Below, piece after piece: positions 27,201 to 41,900 of a DNA stretch of 64,000 nt. The position numbers and the translations under genes are program-made. The first letter of the stretch is position 1. Each line of letters begins with the position of its first letter. This stretch comes from Symbiodinium microadriaticum (lineage: Eukaryota; Sar; Dinophyceae; Suessiales; Symbiodiniaceae): NCBI GenBank assembly GCA_001939145.1, contig LSRX01000262.1:39764-103763 (forward strand), read 5' to 3'. Below the pieces are notes generated by a model, which was given only the letters and a program-made list of their open reading frames with translations, searched no databases and was not told the origin of the DNA.

Positions 27201-30200
27201 GGGAATTGCGGGTTTAGGGTTCCTAATTATGGTTTCTATATACAATTCCTAAAAAAGATAGGTATTCTAATTTGAGCCACAGGTTGGGGCTTATTACTTC
27301 GGCTGTTGGGGGGTTTCCGGTTTGGGCACCTTAATGGTGAGACTAGGTTTCCTTTAAGGGTCCTTTAGATTGGCTTCTATGCAAAAAGGGTTCTATCAAG
27401 CGTGCTTTTAAACGGTTCACAGGACGGGACTTCTTCGTATGTCGTGACGTAGAAGCCGCACTAGTTAGAATTGGGTTGCTGTAAGGGCTCTTTTACCGGG
27501 ATTTCCTGCAGAAGAGGGCCACAATACTTAGAATATTTCGGTATTTGTGATGAACTACAGTATACATTTTGGGTCTAAAGGTGTAAGTCACGGTCATGTA
27601 GGTTGCTTTGCTTTCGGAAGGAGGGAGGGTGGAGGTTTGTTTTGATTGAGCTAAGCCCACCTCGAGGCAGGTCCCGGTTGTCAAACGTCAAACTGGTACT
27701 TCGCGCCGCCGGTGAGGATGACGATCGGCGGCCAAGCCTCCTTGCCTCTCTGGGAGTGATGAGATTACCCGCTTACCGGGCCGTGTTCGCCATTGACAGG
27801 CACCTCCAAAGCCATTGCGGTTGAAGCGGCTTCAAGGCAGGCAGAGTGGCTTGACTTGGGAGTTTGGGAGTTCCCGAAAATAAGGGGCACCTTATTTTGG
27901 ACTCCTTATAATAAGGATCCTACTAATCAGAGTACTATATTAATTAGGGTCCCCTATTTTCGGAAACCCCCACTTATCGGCAAAGGGCCCGGATCATGTG
28001 TGCACCGCCCGCACTTCAACTCTGGCCAAGACCGAGGCGACGATCAGAGCGGCAGGGTTTGGGTTGAAGGACGCTTTAGGTTTCAGGGTTTAGGGTTCAG
28101 GGTTTAGGGTTTATAAGGGTTTCGTGCGGCTATCTGTTTCGGGGTTTGGGTCCAAGGAGCAGATTCTGCTTGAAGGTGCGGCTCGTCTTGAAGGCTTTGC
28201 AACTATGAAACCCTGCAAAAGGTCCTAAGAAACCAAACCCCGTAATTAACCCGAATTGGAGAAGACTGGCGCATCTCAAGCACTACTAAATCTATATATT
28301 ATATGCTATCATACTAACTAAACCCCAAACCGCAAGCCACCGACCCCCGTGAGCGTGTCGTACCCGACCCACGCTACGGCGCCAAACTAAAAAAACAATC
28401 AAGTCCAAAACTAAAGCAAATACCGCAACCCCTGAAATGAATTTTACCTTTCCTTAAACAAGCCTCCCCGCACCTTACATAAACCCCAAAACCCGGAAAC
28501 AAGACCTTTCTCTCCGCCTTGACTGTCGCTGCACGTGGGACGAAGTAGAGCAAAGCTAGCCTGGAGTGTCAGGACTGGTAGTGTTGCCGGAGCTTAGCGT
28601 CTTTGGGATACACTAAACCCTAAATCAAACCCTAAAGTCCATAAACTCCAAACTCTAAACCCGAAACTCCTGGACCCGCGTTTTGGAGGTTTGGCTTCGA
28701 GCTTCTGGCTTGAGGGCCTTTGGGGTCTTGGCTCTGGGTTTGGGGCTTCTGAGGCTTAGGCCTCTGTAGGCTGGGCCCCTAAACCCTGAACCCTAAACCC
28801 TGAAGCCCTATAAACCCCTAAACCCTGAACCCAAACCCTTGAAAGGATCTGGTGTAGGGTGACGATAATTATCCTCTTCCCGGGCCCTCTGCGTTTTTGA
28901 TGATAGCTTCGAAGATGTGTGGAATGTCAGGTGATGTAGGGGCCTTTACGGTTAGGATAGGGTTTCGGGATGCATTACAAAGAGAGGGTTTCGAGGTATG
29001 TCGTATAGTCAGAGTAGGGTTCACCAGGAACCCTGAGGCATGACAATTCTTCATGCTTCTTTAGTTTACATCCCAGAATGTTTGGGCACGGGCGAAAGCT
29101 GCTGGAAGCATCTTAGCCAAAGGTTGCTCCAGCTCTGGCGTACTTAGGGGCTTTGGGGCTTAAATTTCAGGGTTTAGCGTCTTTGAATTATTTTGAAGGT
29201 TGTAGGGTTTAGGGTTTAGGACTTTAAGGGTTTAAGGGTTCTAGGGCTTTAGGGTTTTCCGGTTAGTGGACCCCGTGCTTGTCCTGACGTAGCAACTGCT
29301 GGAGCGGCATGGTCCATGGCTTGCTCTGCAGTCTCTGCACCCATCCACGTGGCCGGCGGCATACGGAGCACTGCGTGTCCGCCGCTCGCACATCGCTCGC
29401 ACTGAAGCTGGGGTCATTGTTCAGGGCCGGCGTCGGTGCTGCCGCCGTGTCTTCCGAGTGCTTGAAGTGTTTTGAGCGGCTCTTTGCATTGGGGGCAAGC
29501 TAAGGCTTCCGCCTCCGATGATGTGTGACGACAATCAAGCACTGCCTGCAGCCTTCTATCCGATTGTCGTGGGCAAATGCTCGGTGTAATGCCGGGGATG
29601 TGGCAGGACTCCCAAGCAGCTTCCAGAAGACTCAATGCGTTGCCCTCGGATAAGGGCCTTCTGAGCGGGCATCAACTTCGTGACGTGCAAAAAGAAGCAT
29701 TCGTTCGAATAGCAGGAGGACGGTACGGAGTCAAGCAACGGGGGCATGCGTACCGACTGTGCTGGGAGTTGATACGTTACCTCGACCGACAAATAAAGTG
29801 TTGGTAGTTGGAACCCGAATCGAAACAGCCCAACCTCAACCAGCCTTGAAGTGCTGAGGACGTAGGGTTTAAGGCACTAAAATGCCTCAAAATCCCAAAA
29901 CCCGCGAAGCTCAAAAAGAAAAAAGCCCCCAAACCCCAAAGCCCCAAAGCCCCAAACCCTAAAACCTAAAGCCCCAAACCCTAAACCCTCAATCGCCCCC
30001 TTTCAAGGCGGCCGGATAACTCGCCAAAGCTCCCGCCCTGTGACACGACATTCAAGACCTGCCGAAGGCAAGCTGGTTTGGGTTTAGGGTTTAGGGTTTA
30101 GGGTTCAGGGTTCAGGGTTGAGGGTTCAGGCCTGAACCGATTACAACCGGTTCTGTTCTGTTAAGCTTTGTACGAGCTTTGGGGCAGACAGGTTCTAAGG

Positions 30201-32852
30201 ACTTACAGTTTTAGGGCGTTCGGGTTTAGGAGTCGGGGTGTAGGGGTGTTTAGAGTGCATGCTGAAAAAACATCATAGCCTCTAGCGGTTAACTTAAGCT
30301 CGATTTCAGGGTCTCAGGAGAGTCGCTTACCGTTTCATATCGGCTGAAGTTCCAGGGTTTAGGGTTAAGGGTTCAACACCGCGGTTTCTGCAGCAAGCTA
30401 GAAAAGCCACAACCGAAATGCCCACAAACTTTGCAGTAGGGGCCGTAAAGGTTGGAAGAGGACATAGAAAAGCATACGTATATGAGGCAACCAAAAGGAA
30501 GAGTCTTCCTGGTTATACAGGCTTCTATATTAGCCTTGCTGGGCGGCTGTAAACCCTAAACCCTAAGCCCGGAACTCGGGTTTCAGGTTTTTTTCGCCTG
30601 GAAATCCGAGAGGACTCTGGCACTTCAGCTTGGGAGTTCAAGACGACTTCAACTTCGACTCGGGTATAGTTTAGGGCTTTTAGATTAGGGTTTAGTTTAG
30701 GAGTTTAGGGTTTAGGGTTTAAGGTTTACTTAGGGTTTAGGGTTGCGAGTGCCCGTAAACCCCTCCAGCCCTGTACATAGCATGGTTGGATTGGAGCTCG
30801 GGGCTTCTACGATCTGTGCCAGCCCCTCTATCTGAAACATAGCCACCCACTTAACTGAACCTTGCACCCCAAATTCCTAAACCCTCGCTCAAGCTGCCTT
30901 CGTCTCCACGTGCAGCAAGGCATTCTCAGCGCTCGTTCCACCACCCTCCTCTTCGCCCTCCTGCGCAGCAGCTTCAGCGCTTGACGGCTCAGGCGACGTA
31001 GTAAGTATAACCCTAAACCCTAAACCCTAAACCCTAACTAAACCCTAAACCCTAAAACCCTAAACCCTGTAAACCCTAAACCCTAGGCTCGAACTAAGTA
31101 GGAGAACCCCCCAAAAGATAGGGCACCCATCTCTCTCCCTGCAACCTACTTACGAAGTCGCATGATACAGTAGACCCTTCCAAGTTTCAATGTAGCTACC
31201 TAGAGAGTCTACAACGACGTAGCACAGAAGGTGTTGACAATAGCACGGATCCATCGACGACTCCCGCAGTATCCTAGAGATCAGCGGTCGAAGACTCAGA
31301 CATCTCACAACGAATCGCTGTGCTGATGAGACTAACCGGACGGTGAAAAGAGTCTTCGAATTCATCACTGTCGTCGTAGCAGTGCCCAAAATAAGCTTAG
31401 CCCAACAGGAATTGGGATAGAGTCGGGGCATTCGCGCAGCCCCTTCCACCGCCTGGCCTCCGCCAGGGAACATGTAGCTGTTGTGCTTTTGTTGAGGGCC
31501 CTTTGGAACTCTGGCACTACTCCGCTGCCCCTATAATCCACGATGCTACGATACCCTTTCTTTATCGGTCTACTTTCAAACAATGCTGCCTGCTTATCCT
31601 CCGCAACGGGACGGTGTTGCTTGCAACTCAAGGGTACTTTTCCCTTGATGTTGGCAGGGTTTCTACCTAAACCCGCCCAAGAACCCTAAAAGGCTATTAT
31701 TCTACATACTTTTGGGGTCCAGGTAATGACCATGATCTGATCATGAGGAGCTCAGGTTGCTGTCTCTTCAGGCTCGCCTTGTGAATTCCGTGTCAATCCT
31801 CTTTAACCGTCGTAGGGTAAACACAAACTACTCCGAAACAACAGTAAAACCTGCTAACCACCAGCCTATCTCGATGGAAGGATTTGTCCAAGAAGATTCT
31901 GCTCAGCAGGCACATCCATGTCAGGCAAACATGGATTTTCGGTGTAGGTTTCGGGCGTAAGTTCTTTTGGTTTGCTGAAGAATCGGATCCTTTGTATACA
32001 AGGACTACTTAGCACCTCCGCTCTCGACACGCCGTTAAACTATAAAGCCCGTGCATCCCCCCCCCAACCCAACAAAAAAAAGAAAACACCCCGTGTAGCG
32101 GGCGTCCCGGACGAAAATCTCGAAGCGACCGGACTCGACGACCTTGGAAGCTCGGCAAGCTTTTGTTGGGGACCCCTCGCTGGTTTAGAGTTTAGGGTTT
32201 AGGGTTTAGGGATCCGACAATTTTGGCCTGAACATGCCTGACCCCTCAACCCTGTAAATCCTAAACGGCTTCGTTGAGGAAACTTTTAGTGTTAGGGTCG
32301 TGATTTAGGGTCTTTTGGATCTACGAGGTTCTTTAGGTGAGTCTATATGGATCCATAACACCTGTCCTGTTCATGGCTAATCGAGAGTTTGCCTGCCTGA
32401 CATGGGGGGAAGGCGTTAGGAATTTACGAGCAGAGGGTTTCCCAAAATAGGGGACCCTAATATAGTACCCTAAAAAGGTAGGATCCTTATTGTAAGGACC
32501 CCCAAAATACGGTAACCCCCCCTTTGGTTTGGGAAACGCCCAGCACTCCTTCAGAGTTTGTGTTCATCAGGGCAGAGCTCCGGGTTCGAGGAGGGTTTCA
32601 AAAAGGCAACTTTTCCCATAGGCCCCATAGTAGTTCTTTTTTTTGTGGTTTATGATTTAGAATCCTATAGGGAAATCCCAAAAGGAACTACTAAGGAGCC
32701 TGTGGGTAGCTTTAGGGTCTTGAGTCTTCGAGAGGGCATGGGGCTTGCAGTTGCGGGGCTTCGCGTGACGGCCGAAGACTTAGAGTGGGGCTCTCTTCCT
32801 GGTCTTCCTCAGCTGCTGCAGATCATTCGGGTAGAGAACTAGCTGGCTGTTG

Positions 32853-32904
<52 letters not shown>

Positions 32905-35900
32905 AGGGGGTCGCACCTCTGCATGCTATGGAAATTAGAGGGCACGGCGACATGGAACTCCCAAACTATCTTGGCCTTTCCCCTTAAGCGCGAACTAGGG
33001 TTTCGGATTTAGAATTTGCCGATTACCTTTAACCGAAAAGACCTACCTTTTTAGGGTTCCTTATTATGGTTTCTATACATAGTTCCTTGAAAAGGTAGGT
33101 CTTTTCGGTTACAGGTAGGGCGTGGGGTTGAGGGTTTAGGGCTAACCCCGAACCCTACAACCGTTCGGGGCTTCGGCGTAGAAGTAGTCGGCGTTGAGGT
33201 CGCTCTCTTCGATGACCATCTGGCCTTCCTTTCACGGATTTTTGGGTTTAGGGTTTAGGGGGTTTAGGGTTTAGGGGGTTTAGGGTTTAGGGAGTTTAGG
33301 GTTTAGGGGGTTTAGGGTTTAGGGGGTTTAGGGTTTAGGGTTTAGCCTTCCTTTCACGGATGTTGTGGGCTTCGGCGTCGGAAGCCGGCCCAGACAATGG
33401 GAGTTGAAGTCCGGGATTTAGGGTTTAGTATTAGTTGATATATATGTATGTATGTATATATATATATATATATATATTATTTTTTCAATGTATATTATTC
33501 AGGGTTTATTTTTTTATATATTTTAAGGTATGCAGGGATGTTTAGGATGTAGGTTCTTGTAAGGTTTCAGATGGCTGTAGAACTTGGGATTTCGAGTCAC
33601 AGAAGGTTTGGGGTCCGGGAGGGGGCGGAACCCTTCTCGAAACCTCCAGGATGGCCCACTGCGAAATCGAAAAAGACCGTCCGTTGCGCTCTTATACTTG
33701 GAGGTTCATGGGTAGTTATAGGTATGGTTATAAGTCCCCTAATATGTTTGCCGTGCATATCACCGCACTTAAAACTACCCATGAACCTCCAAGTAGTAGG
33801 GAAGCATGCAGATGAGGGTGCGTGAGTGGTGTTAAAGGATCAATGACTGGAGCTGGAAGGTAACTAAGGCAACCAAGGTACATAAGCTCCTCAGGGACGA
33901 AATCTACCCTGACAGGGTAGATGAGGTTCATTTACCATCCCGGGATTCGTAGCACAAGGGCATATAGGGCCCATAACCTTGCAGGGCCATTTGCTCACTG
34001 AAGCCTCTGAGTCGGAACTTTGGACCCCGAATCCCGAACCCCAAACCTCGAAGCAAAACCACTTTCCAAGGGTCTCAGGGTTTAGGTGTAGGGCTTCGCA
34101 TTGAATCGGGACCCTGAGTTTCGCAACCAAGTTTTGAAAGTAGGATCCTCCACGCGAAGCACATCGCGCCGATTTTTAAAGTTCACCTCTCCTTTGGTAA
34201 ACCACAAAGAACCTACAACAGCCTCAGCAAACAATCCTATGAAGCCCGATTCTCTGGAAATACTATGGACAGCCTGGAAAACACAAGACCCAAAACCCTC
34301 AAACCTAAGCCCTAAACTTCCTAAACCCTAAGCCCTAAACCCAAATTCCTCATTCTCAAACCCCAAACCCTCAAAGACGGGGACCTTGATCTCTTCCCTC
34401 CACATCACGTCAATGAAGGCCCGGAGACGGGACTGAAGAGATTCGAGCTTTGAGGGTTTAGGGAGTAAGAGTTTAGGAATTAGGGAGTAGGGTTTAGGGA
34501 TCAGGGTTTGGGGCTTAGGGTTTAGGAGTAAAGGTTTAGCGTTCAGGGATTAGGGTTTATGGTTTCGGGATTAGGGTTTATGGTTTCGGGATTAGGGTTT
34601 AGGGGTTAGGGAGTAGGGGTTTAGGGATTCGGGATTAGGGTTTAGGGAGCGGGGGTTTAAGGATTCGGGATTAGGGTTAAGGGTTTAAATCGGGATCGGG
34701 GATTAGGGTTTAAGGATCAGGGATTAGGGTTGAGGGTTTAGGGATCAGGGATTAGGGTTCAGGGTTTAGGGTAGGGTTTAAGGATCAGTTATTAGGGTTG
34801 AGGGTTTAGGGATCCGGCATTAGGGTTTAGGGAGTACAGTCTAGGGATTCGGGTTTAGGCTTAATCTTCGGTTTGGGTTTTTGGGGTTCGGGGCTTCCCT
34901 TGGCTCTTTGCTGCTTTCGGGGTGCGGAGGAGTCTCGGGCTGGAGGGTTCACGGTTCGTGTTTCAGGGTCAGGGCTTAGGGTGTAGGGTTAGGGTTAGGG
35001 TGTAGGGTTTAGGGTTTAGGTGTAGGGTTTAGGGTTTAGGGTCAGGGCTTAATTAGGATTTAGGGTTTAGGGTTTAGTGTATCGTAAACCCAAGTAAAGA
35101 CCCAAACCAGGAACCCATAAACCTCAGACCCTGCACTCATAACCGAAACCCTGCGCCAAAAGCCGTTGAACCTGAACCCTAAAGCCTAAACCCTAAACCG
35201 AACCTATAGCCTGAACCCTGTACTACTACTGTAGTCAAACCCCGAACCCAGATACCCTGCAGACCTCTAAATCCCCTTATGGACGGCCTCAGGCAAATAT
35301 GACAACAACTGATAACATAGGTGTCTAGCGGATTGGTGATAGTCCACCCCCCCCCTTCTGGGGTTTGCCAGTGCTCTTAATAATCCCTAATCCCTGAACC
35401 CTAAACCCTAGACCCTAAACCAAACCCTAAACCCTAAACCCTAAACTTAACAAAAAGGGATGCCCTAAACACGACACCCCCAAACCCTGGCGAGTCTGCG
35501 CCTCGTCGAGAGTCGTCATCGTCGCGAGGTTCTCGTTGCTCCTTAAAGAAGAGCTCATATGGGTTTAGGGTTTAGGGGTTGGGGTTTCGGGGTTCGGGTT
35601 TAGGTTTTAGGGTTTAGGGTCTAGGTAGTTATCTAGATTAGGGTCCCTTTTAGGGTCTATAGTAACTCTGTTGGGGACCTAAAAGGGACCATGAATTCGA
35701 GAACTACCCATATACTTGGAGGTTCATGGGTAGTTATAAGTGGGGTTATAAGTAAGGTAACTATAGTTATGACCCATATTAGGGGACGCATAGCCCTACT
35801 TATAACTACCCATGAACCTCCAAGTAGGCCACTTTAGGGGTCTTCATAATTGGAGGGTTTAATGTTTAGGCTTGTAGGGTTCCCTTAAGGGTCCTCCAAG

Positions 35901-38900
35901 GGCTCTAGAGGTTACTTCAGGGGGGTTTAGGGATTTAGGTTCAGAAACTAGGGATGTAAGGCTAAGGACTTAGGACCCCCAGGGTTGAGGCTTCCGGAAT
36001 GGCTCGGTGTTGAGGTTTAGGTTTAGGGTTTGGGGGTTAGAGTTTAGGGTTTAGGGTTTGGGGTTTGGGGCTTAGGAGCNAGTGCTCTTAATAATCCCTA
36101 ATCCCTGAACCCTAAACCCTAGACCCTAAACCAAACCCTAAACCCTAAACCCTAAACTTAACAAAAAGGGATGCCTTCAGAGGTTTAGACCCCAAGCCCT
36201 AGATCTTGAACCCTTAGTCGCATCCGGGGTGCTTGAGGGCTTCGGCGATCAGAGCGACATCTTCCTCCGTCTTCGGCGTCGGGTTCTTGGCCTCGCGGCT
36301 TGGTGTTTATGGTTGTGTTTCGGGGTTTAAGGTGTGGTGTAGCAACTATAGGTCTTAGGCATCCTTATTGTCAGTGTTCGACTTCGGGTCTGGTAGTATA
36401 TATGCGTAGTTCTCTAAATTAGGGTAGTTCTCTAAATTAGGGTCCCTTTTGGGGTGGTCCTGTTTATAAGGTTGCTGTACGATATTGGGGACCCAAGAAG
36501 GGACCCTAATTTAGAGAACTACCCATATGGACCCTCCGGGTACCCAAGTTAGTTATTCAAGGGTTCTGCCGGGTTGAAGGTTGAGGGTGAGGGAGATCGC
36601 GGCTTCGGATGTTCAGGTGTTTAGAGCTTCGTGGGTGTAGAGTTTAGGATAGTTTAGAGTTTAGAATTCGGGAGGCGGTCAAGTTTAGGTTCGTCGCTGG
36701 GGAATGGGTTAATTGAGAGCCTAACCCTAAACCCTAAACAGGGTGAGGGGCCCCTTCTTCTGGTGTCCCTTGCACGGATCCCGGTGCAAAACTTGGAGGT
36801 ATCCCAAATCGCCAGGGAGTAATGTTGAAATTCCGCTAGGTTCGCCAGTAGCCCCTTAACAATGAGGGTACCCGGCTTCCTACTAGAATAAGGCGACTCC
36901 AAGACAGATAGGGCAACAGGGGACCAGTGGGAGACCTGATAGTACCTGGGCCCTGAAAAGCCTACCGCTTTAAGGACTTCTTTCTACCAGGAAACCATAA
37001 GGGACCCCAAAATGCCCTAAACCCCAAACCCTAAACCCTAATAGTTTCTTTATCCATGGTGCACCTTCTGCTGCTGCACGTTGCCGCCGCCGCCCACCGC
37101 ACGTCGATTGGCGAACTGCAGCTTCTCATGAAGACCTGTGGTTTAGGCTTTAGGGCTTAAGGTTTAGGTTGCTTTGAAACGTAGGGTTAGGGTTTGGAGG
37201 GTGTAGGGGTTTAGGGGTTTGGGGGTTTAGGGTTAAGGGTGTAGGGCTTAGGATTCGGGCTTAGGGTTCAGGTTCAGGGCCGAGGGCTTGGGGTAACCCA
37301 AACGCTCGAAATCTGTTCTCAACATGCATAGCTGCATAGGCATAAACCCTAAACCAAGCTATTCTAATCCAGCCCTGAACCCTCCGAGCTCGATCAGGAG
37401 TGGGGCCTGCGAGTCTGCGGGCACGAAATCGGTAAAGACAACAGTTGAAGGTTTTAGTTGCGATAAGAGTATATTATTTCCACTGATTCGACCTCCCTCT
37501 CTACATTTCGTGTCAGTGTAGGAAAAAGCTTCTCGACGATTACGACTACGACCACTAGGACCAGCGGGACCACCATGACGGCCACTGCAACCAGGACGAC
37601 CACGACAACAAGGGTACCACCTGGTTGAATCGGGGCCGGCAAGAGCACATCAAAGGCAAAGAGTCTGGAAGAAACCCGCAAACGAGTCATAAGTCCGACT
37701 CTGGGAGTCCCATGTTTCGGGTTTTGGGAAGCCCGAAACTCCGGACGTCGATAATTTTTTTGTAGAAAGAACGCAGGGGCCCAAGTAGCAAAGAGTGGGG
37801 TTTACAACGCCAAAGACCGCTCGATCATTGACAGTGTAGCTTTTAGTTGTGGGACCACAAAACTGCCACTGGGTTGCTTGAAACCTCTGGGTAGTGGGGT
37901 TTATAATAAGGGTTTAGGATTAGGGGTTTAGTGAGGGTGTTTGGGGTCCTCTACTCAACTCCAGCAGATAAGCCGCCGAATTGTCAGAAGCATGCAGCTT
38001 CAGACCCTTCCACATTTCAAGCCTCCATGCCCCGCACTCCCAAAACACACGGAAAAACCTCGTAAAGTCCACTTCGGTCAGGCTTTGGGCTGGTTTAGGG
38101 TTTAGAGTTTAGGGGTTTAGGGTTTAGGGCCATGACTTCTGAAGCAAATCTCTGAACTAGAGACCCCCGGCTACCCCAGAGAGCTGGAGTACCCCTGAGC
38201 ATGAAACTTAGCATCCCAAAATGGGGTCACGGCAAAACATGTTTAGGGTTTAGGGTTCAAACATTACAAGCAACACTCAGCAAAACTCAAACTCCAAACC
38301 CTAAATCCTTAAAAGACTCCACTGTTTCGCTGGGACCCTGGCCCAAATCCTGGAATGCCTGCAGCAGATCTCTCGAACTCTGAGAGGGTCGAGAAGGGTT
38401 TAGGCCAGTTTAGGCGAGGGTTTAGCTTTAAGGTGCAACTTTCAGAGGCTGGCGGCTTTGGGCGCTGTGCAAATGGTAGTTTAGGCCAGGCATACTATCA
38501 TTACATACGGACTACAAGGGACTACTACTTGCGGCGAACCCAATGTTGCTCTCGTCAGGCACGGCATCACCGCACTGCAGGGAGCAGATGGGAGTCTGTC
38601 ACGATGCGACGTCCCGAACAGGCGCCCCAACTACCATGACCCTCCAAACACACACGCTCGTACTATTTCGGGATCTATGCTAAGAAGTCTAGTTTTCTGA
38701 AGCCGGCATGAGGGAGGTTCTCTCAATTAGGGTGCCTTTTTAGGTCCCCAATAAAGTACAGCACCCTTTGAAGGGAGCCTACTTTAGAGAACTGCCCATG
38801 TCAAGAGCCACGAGTCCAAGAGAAGGGGGGGGGGCGAGTATTGCTGCGGTCGGCAGCTTCAGAATTGCGACCTTTGTTCCGCCCGTGGTCCAACCTGCCT

Positions 38901-41900
38901 AGTAGCTACTGCCATGAAGGCTTCTGTCCGCTTCTGTTGTTACCATGTGAATGATCTTCATTCCTGATGGCTTTGCTTCGCTGCAGAGACCCTCCACGAT
39001 GCCTTCCTTACCTTCGTTTGTCGGAGGGTCTATGTTGGGAGGCAGGGTGTAACATGTAGGCAGGCCCCGGACCATTTCAGTCCTGTCAAGCAAGGATCCT
39101 TGAAGTCCTAATACAAAATCCTGCAACGGCGCCTTTCGCGTGATCTTCAGGGTAGAGAGCGCCGTATCCGCAACGATCGTGGCAGTGCGGGGTTCGTCGC
39201 CTAGGCTCGGGTGTGAGTGCGTTTACAGCTTTATGGCCTTTGCTATAGCCACTGGGACAAACGCCAAAATGAAGTGATAATCATGGCAATCATGATCGTC
39301 ATGATCGCAGTAATAAACATGATATGATGTTGATAAGCCAGAGGTCTCTGGAATGGAGATGATAAGAAACTCCCAAGAAGAATCCAGCTAAAGCCTTCTA
39401 AGGGCTTTCGAGGTTTCATGTTGAAGCGAGGATTCATGAAGACTTACTGGTTAGAGTTGTCGGATTTAAGTTTTTCTTAAATCGCCTTTTTCCTGCCGGA
39501 AGGGTTTAGGGGCTTGGGTTAAGGGCTAGGTTCAGGCTTCGGGTTTCGAGTTGAAGGCTTTAGGGGCTTAAGCGTAGGAAGTGAAACCCTTAACCCTAAA
39601 CCTTAAACTCGAAACCCTCAAGAAGGATCAGCCCGAAGGCTGTTTCTACAGGGGTGAACAAAGTTTACCTAGGTTTTCATGGGCTGCTACACGGGCTTTG
39701 TTTCGGGTTTCCTAGCGAGCCCAGCATTCCCGTTTAGGGTCTTGCTAGCTCGCGATCATGTCAGGGAAACGGGGAGCCGATTCTTCACCGGTCCTGCCCC
39801 CTAGAATGAGCCAGTCTCGCTGAATGCAGGACTTGTATGGTCTGTCGCCTCATGCACGCTGAGTCTATTTCTGCATAAACTTGGACTTCACGACCCCCGA
39901 AACTGTAACTCCCTATACGTAAAGATTCAACCTTACACCCCAAAGGCCAGCCGGACCTCAAGTGTAGAGCCATCTTCTGCCCGGCGGCGGAGCAAAGCTT
40001 TCTCGCCGAAGTAGTCCCCAGCCTGGCAGCAGAGCTCCGTTGTTTCAGCTAGGATAGGGCATGAAAGTAAGGTAACTCAAAAAATGCCTGCAAGATTCAG
40101 AGCCCTGAAGCCCATAACCCTAAATCCAAGAAAACCTGAAACCCAGGACGCTAAGCCCTACAACCCTAAACCCCATTCCGGGTTTTCAAGAGCAGCCAAA
40201 TACTTGGAGCACAGCAATGCGGACCGGTCCCAAACAAACCCTAGACCCTAAGCCCCTGAATCCTAAGCCCAAAGGGCCTAAAAGCCCAGGGGACTGAAAA
40301 GGTGCCTCCTTGCGTTCTCACACTTTGCATCGTCTACCAGGACTCCCCAAAATTGTAGATACTTCGGGTCTAGCGGCTAGATGGAGGGTCTAGGTGGCCT
40401 TCAATTTTAGAAGCCGTTGCAGAAGTCCTCCAAGCAGCACCCCAACAGCAACCGAAGAGAAGCGAACAGCAAAGCTCAAGCGCAGCAACGCTCCCTACAA
40501 GCCACTGCAACCGTTCAGTTTAAGGCTGATTTTTTCGGGTCTAGGGTGCGATTAAGTTTGAATAAATGAGGGTTTGGGGTTGCCAAACACTTAACCTACA
40601 ATAGTCTTTCATCCAAGCACTCAGCCATGCCTATGCCCAGAACCCTTCCCTTCACCGAAAAACCCTGAACCCTAAGCCCAGAGCCTAAACCCTAGATGAC
40701 CCAAAACCCCAAACCCTAAACCCTAAATCCTAAACCACTGGATAACCCAAAACCCCAAAGCCTCTTTGCAGCCTTAGGGTTTTTTGCGGTACCCGTGCCA
40801 TCGCCTTAAGGCCAGCTACCCGCGCACCGCCCTTGTCGCCAACCTCATTGTCTGCCGAGCAAGAAGGGTTTAAGATTCCTTGCTGAAAGGGAACCCTCAA
40901 AGGGTTCCTTAAAGGGTTCCTTGGAGGGTTCCTTAAGGAGTTTATTTAAGGGGTTCCTGAAAGGGGTCTGTGCGGGATGTATAGCGGTGGTTTAAGGGCT
41001 TTGGTAGGCCTTTCGGGTTAATGGTTGGTTAGAGTTCAGAGCTTGAGGCCTCAAAAGTGTCCCGGGTTTCATGGGAAGAGGATATCCGAAAAGAGGGCAA
41101 AGAAGCAGAATAAAGTAGTGTAGTACAGAGCGGGGGGAAGTAAGTTTTCTGCTAAGGGGGGGGGAGGGGGGGCGGGGATCGGAATATGCCACTGCTCAAG
41201 CAATTGTTAATGATTCAAGGCTATTGTGGTAGCTTCGGCTCCTGGATTTGAGCCATTGAGAGCACTGATTTAGAGACTGGCCTTATGGCTTCAGGGTCTC
41301 AGGTGCAGGTACACATTGCAGATATACTGCGGGTTGATTTCAGCTGCAGCGCTGCTGCAGCTTTGGAATGCTGTTCGCAGCACCCTGGCCTGAACCCGTT
41401 GCGCAATGTCAGTACGCAGTGCGATAGCAGCGTGTCTTGTGGAGTGGAAGGACGAAAGAGCCATACACTTTCAGCTCGAAGACTTCCAGACTTTGATTTC
41501 TGGGACTGTCTGCATGCCCCGAGCCTTTCTTGACGTCTCGGCCCTACTTCACCCTCCGACAAGCTCTTAAACTGACAGACCCTCACATGGCTGCCCACTG
41601 TCGATCCCAATTTCTTCATTCCGAAGCCGTTAGTGCAGCAACCTGATTAAGAAACCCCGGTTCTATAACCCCAGAGTATATCAGGATTCCTGCATAGAAC
41701 CCCAACATATCAGGATCCATATATCATAAGAAACTCTCACAAAGATACAAGGTTTCCTGAGCCAGGTTGCTATATTACCCTGATTCCTAAAGCGACAGCT
41801 CTGAGGCTTGGGGGCTTTCCTTTGGTATCCATTGTAGTTCCCTTTTGTGGCTAACCAATGTCATACTACAGGATCCTAACCATAAGAGTGAGTAACCAGA

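Noticed and set aside
27766-27825. Plus-strand RAVFAIDRHLQ resembling a cNBD end
   Set aside because: Wrong strand and already supplied by exon 17; probably chance.
29290-29640. Minus and plus ORFs near 29.4 kb as PKG exons
   Set aside because: Exons 15 and 16 join exactly as SFGELALLY, leaving no place for them; no motif seen.
32785-33012. Plus ORF with a Leu run
   Set aside because: Produced by the (CTG)17 tract; it lies antisense in a PKG intron and has no codon bias outside the run.
33355-33415. Extra PKG exon reading SDAEAHNIRERK
   Set aside because: Exon 11 joins exon 12 in phase without it, and the DNA is a repeat of exon 12 edges.
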